From: an uncultured Collinsella sp.
Lineage (GTDB): Bacteria > Actinomycetota > Coriobacteriia > Coriobacteriales > Coriobacteriaceae
Direction: 5' to 3'
Length of the DNA: 8,116 nucleotides
Assembly (NCBI GenBank): GCA_900550595.1
Contig: URTB01000056.1
Location: 1-8,116, forward strand
The notes beneath the pieces are model-generated. The model did not search any database and had not been told where the DNA came from. It saw only the letters and a program-made list of their open reading frames with translations. The position numbers were made by a program, and so were the translations under genes. This document shows positions 6,728-8,116 of the stretch, in pieces. Position 1 is the first letter of the stretch, and every line of letters begins with the position of its first letter.

Positions 6728-8063
6728 CTACTTGGTGCGCGGGACACCCAACACGTCAAGCGCACTGGCCATAATGGACTGGAACGGCACTGCGGCGGCA
6801 TCGGAGCCTGACGGGGTTCCGTCAAGGGTGATATAGCACAGGACCTTGGGCGACTGCGCCGGGGCAAACCCCATAAAAGACGACATGTAGTTCTCTTTGA
6901 GGTAGCCGCCGTTCTCATCGGCGCGCTCGGCCGTACCTGTCTTGCCCGCCACGTCATAGCCGTCCACCGCGCCGCCAACGCCCGTTCCCTCGGCAACGAC
7001 CGTCTGCATACACGATGTCACCTGCGAGGCGGCCTCCTCGGAAATCGCGCGATCCCCCTCGCCCCAATCCTTTTCATCGCCCTTGCTCGACTTATAGAAG
7101 TGCGGAGTCATCATCACGCCGCCGTTCGCGATGCCGCCCACGGCACGTGCGACCTCAATCGGCGAGACGGACAGCGCCTGGCCAAAGCTCATAGCACCCA
7201 AGGTGGCACCATCGTACTGGTCGCGCTCCTTGACGATGCCCAGACTCTCACCCGGAAAATCGACACCGGAGCTATGACCGATACCCCACTTGTCCACATA
7301 GGTGGCAAAATCATCGGCACCGATCTTGCGCCCCACCAGGACAAAACCGACATTGGACGAACGGCGCATCATCTCGCGTACGTCCATTGTCATGGTGTAG
7401 TCACGCTTGTCGGCATCGGTAACGGTATCGTCGCCCACCTTGATACTCGCGGGAACCTCAAACGATGTGCTCGGGCGCACAACGCCCAAATCAAATCCGG
7501 CGCCCGCAACCAGCGTCTTAAAGACCGAGCCGGGCTCGTAGGCATCCGTCACCAGACGAAGGTTCATGTCCTCGGTCTTGGCGTTTTCCAAATTGGTCTG
7601 GTCGTAGGTCGGATACGAGCAGGCGGCCAGGATCTCTCCAGTCGTCGGGTCGGTCACCAGGGCCGACCCGTTTTTGGCCTTCGTCTTCTCGACCGCCTCG
7701 GCCAAGGCATCTTCCGCGGCGCGCTGAATGTTGACGTCGATCGTCGTCACGATATCCACGCCATCGATCGCGGCAACCTTTTTATAGGCACCGCCCGCGA
7801 TGTAGCCGCCATCTCTTGCGCGCTCGCGCACAAGAGAGCCATTCGTTCCGGTCAGAAGCTCATCGTATTGTTTTTCGAGTCCCGTCAGGCCAGCGTTGTC
7901 CACGTTCACGACGCCCAGCACCTGAGAAGCCAGGTTTCCATACGGGTAAACCCGCTTCATCGCCTGCTCAAAGAGCACGCCGGGTAGATTTTTCTTTTCC
8001 AGGGCGGCAGCGTCATCCTCGTCGACCTGGCGCTTGATATACACCCAGGAACCATCAGACAGC
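6728..8063 (-). CDS. ftsI: FtsI/PBP class B septal transpeptidase, 5' end missing
   Basis: This is the C-terminal 444 codons of a monofunctional class B penicillin-binding protein, the D,D-transpeptidase that crosslinks septal peptidoglycan outside the membrane and partners FtsW. The visible part begins late in the dimerisation domain; RVYPYGNLASQVLG (about 7916-7957) and GLTGLEKQYDELLTG are typical of the family. The three active-site motifs are intact: SVFK with the nucleophilic serine at 7528-7517, SSN at 7360-7352 and KTG at 6943-6935. The protein stops soon after the transpeptidase domain with no PASTA repeats. The cytoplasmic tail, membrane anchor and first part of the dimerisation domain, perhaps 120-170 codons, are missing because the genomic sequence ends at 8063. 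An apparent ATG at 8080 lies in adapter sequence and is not the start. Upstream of murF in a dcw cluster, FtsI/PbpB is favoured over an elongation PBP2. The stop is TAG. Confidence 0.95.
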
Positions 8064-8116
8064 CTGTCTCTTATACACATCTGACGCTGCCGACGAATAG
8101 AGAGGGGTAGATCTCG
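8064..8116. other. Illumina Nextera adapter read-through (not genomic DNA)
   Basis: Positions 8064-8082 are exactly the 19-base Tn5 mosaic end CTGTCTCTTATACACATCT. Positions 8083-8096 are GACGCTGCCGACGA, completing the reverse complement of the Nextera read-1 transposase adapter. Positions 8097-8104 (ATAGAGAG) sit where the i5 index belongs and equal the reverse complement of CTCTCTAT, which I recall as Illumina index 502. Positions 8105-8116 match the start of the reverse-complemented P5 sequence (GTGTAGATCTCG) except for one base, G instead of T at 8106. The order insert, mosaic end, adapter, index, P5 is what sequencing through a short fragment produces. The final 53 bases should be trimmed. 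Confidence 0.98.

Noticed and set aside
2741..6730. TAG reassigned to an amino acid, giving a giant Mur-FtsW fusion
   Set aside because: Each gene ends at its TAG at the expected family length and none contains an internal TAG, so TAG acts as a stop here.
7100..7987. Plus-strand open frame of 295 codons across ftsI
   Set aside because: Antisense to the FtsI transpeptidase domain, with no family motif of its own.
8064..8082. Tn5 mosaic end read as a real transposon terminus disrupting ftsI
   Set aside because: It is followed directly by Nextera adapter, an index and P5 sequence, which are synthetic; no transposase or IS50 sequence follows.

Overview
The window is one block of a bacterial division and cell-wall (dcw) cluster, with every supported gene on the minus strand. 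In transcription order (right to left) it holds ftsI/pbpB (5' end missing), murF, mraY, murD, ftsW, murG and the first four codons of a following gene that is probably murC. It is chromosomal housekeeping DNA. I see no mobile element, CRISPR array, tRNA, rRNA or defence gene, and no previously undescribed system.

Organism: the DNA is GC-rich. The order ftsI-murF-mraY-murD-ftsW-murG, together with a long Arg/Ser-rich FtsW tail and no murE between ftsI and murF, suggests a Gram-positive actinobacterium. My best guess is a Coriobacteriia gut lineage close to Collinsella. That assignment rests on general resemblance and is inference, not a database result.

Layout by region: 1-14 start of probable murC; 15-111 short non-coding spacer; 112-1227 murG; about 1217-2731 ftsW, overlapping murG by 11 bases; 2741-4147 murD; 4157-5176 mraY; 5180-6604 murF; 6605-6727 the only sizeable internal spacer, with a weak -10-like box; 6728-8063 3' part of ftsI; 8064-8116 Illumina Nextera adapter, not genomic DNA. 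No gene-free stretch exceeds 300 bases.

How the genes work together: MurF completes the cytoplasmic UDP-MurNAc-pentapeptide, and MurD adds D-Glu to its stem earlier in the pathway. MraY moves the phospho-MurNAc-pentapeptide to undecaprenyl phosphate (lipid I), and MurG adds GlcNAc (lipid II). FtsW polymerises lipid II at the septum and FtsI crosslinks the stem peptides. Gaps of 3 to 9 bases and one overlap point to a single transcript with translational coupling from murF through murG.

The strongest anomaly is technical. The right end runs into a complete Tn5/Nextera mosaic end, read-1 adapter, 8-base index and P5 sequence. A naive gene call there gives an FtsI protein with a false N-terminus, MCIRDR.
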